A DNA stretch of 23,394 bases from a virus. The first letter of the stretch is position 1, and every line of letters starts with the position of its first letter. The notes beneath the pieces are model-generated. The model did no database searches. It worked only from the letters and a program-made list of their open reading frames with translations, and was not told where the DNA came from. The stretch covers positions 1 to 23,394 of the IMG/VR virus record IMGVR_UViG_3300037063_000020. The stretch is one strand, 5' to 3'. Made by a program: the position numbers and the translations under genes. Below are positions 23,040-23,394 of the stretch, piece after piece.

Positions 23040-23394
23040 CCTGCCACCACCGTTGGAACTCCCATTGTGGGAGTCCCCGTTATTAAATCGACGACGGGAT
23101 CGGTCACTGTCGTGAGGACCATTCCCGAAGATCCATTGAGTTCAATTTTTGACGCTTGAACGATCGCGTTTCCACCGGCCTGCACGTTCACGTCGCCGGA
23201 AGCGTTGATGTTCGCCTTCCCGTTGACCGTGACGTTGATGCCTGCCGAAGCCATCTCGACGATGTTGCCGTTTTTGTCGGTCGTCTTCACGCCCGCTGCA
23301 CCCATCACGACCGAGTTTCCACCCGCATCGAGGTCGATTTGTTTTCCGGCCTTCGTGATCTTGATTCGCGCCGAGGCTTCATCTTCAACGCCGT
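23036..23394 (-). CDS. Baseplate spike protein, C-terminal needle (partial, gpV/VgrG-like)
   Basis: The frame is open through the right edge of the window, so the ATG at 23308 is internal and the N terminus lies outside. The visible 118 residues are a repetitive beta-helical needle: RIKITKAGKQIDLDAGGNSV, KNGNIVEMASAGINVTVNGK, NINASGDVNVQAGGNAIVQA, then KIELNG. These alternating G-N/V-x-V repeats are typical of the C-terminal spike of P2 gpV, Mu gp45, T4 gp5 and VgrG. Such spikes form the trimeric membrane-piercing tip below the tail tube. It is the first gene of the visible operon segment and overlaps the zinc-ribbon-like gene by four bases. Confidence 0.85.
   Translation of the reverse strand, partial: GVEDEASARIKITKAGKQIDLDAGGNSVVMGAAGVKTTDKNGNIVEMASAGINVTVNGKANINASGDVNVQAGGNAIVQASKIELNGSSGMVLTTVTDPVVDLITGTPTMGVPTVVAG

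Noticed and set aside
1-23394. tRNA genes, CRISPR arrays, insertion sequences and attachment sites
   Set aside because: No cloverleaf, regularly spaced repeats, transposase motifs or integrase-linked direct repeats were recognised.

Overview
The window looks like the distal late region of a contractile-tailed (myovirus-type) bacteriophage or prophage. Almost all of it is one tightly packed minus-strand operon. Genes overlap by 1-4 bases (ATGA, GTGA, TAATG) or are separated by gaps of mostly under 30 bases, and many starts have a clear AAGGAG-type ribosome binding site. The order is the classical one for a Mu/P2/T4-like baseplate, followed by tail fibres and then lysis or membrane proteins. 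A probable Rz/Rz1-like overlapping gene pair suggests a Gram-negative host. I see no marker that fixes the host genus.

Read in transcription order (right to left), the baseplate comes first. It starts with the C-terminal needle of a gpV/VgrG-type spike that runs off the right edge. Next come a small four-cysteine protein, a Gly/Ser-rich structural protein, a hub protein joining a LysM-like region to a gp25-like region, a very large baseplate J protein (1251 aa) and a gpI-like wedge protein. Between J and gpI an HNH-AP2 homing endonuclease gene lies on the opposite strand.

From about 14.9 kb down to 2.4 kb lies the fibre block. It holds a 555-aa adaptor-like protein, 184-, 95-, 307- and 98-aa proteins, and two large paralogous fibres (1327 and 893 aa) that share a C-terminal block of about 760 residues with repeated galactose-binding-like beta-sandwich modules. 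A small fibre-type gene between the two fibres appears frameshifted. A 278-aa protein and a glycine-rich adhesin-like protein (206 aa) end the block.

The last genes (2.4-0.6 kb) are membrane proteins: a membrane-anchored coiled-coil protein, a holin-like candidate with a signal peptide, and the overlapping spanin-like pair. A strong hairpin at 523-556 separates this operon from two small plus-strand genes and a gene tail at the left edge. Functional names rest on motif recognition by eye, not on database searches.
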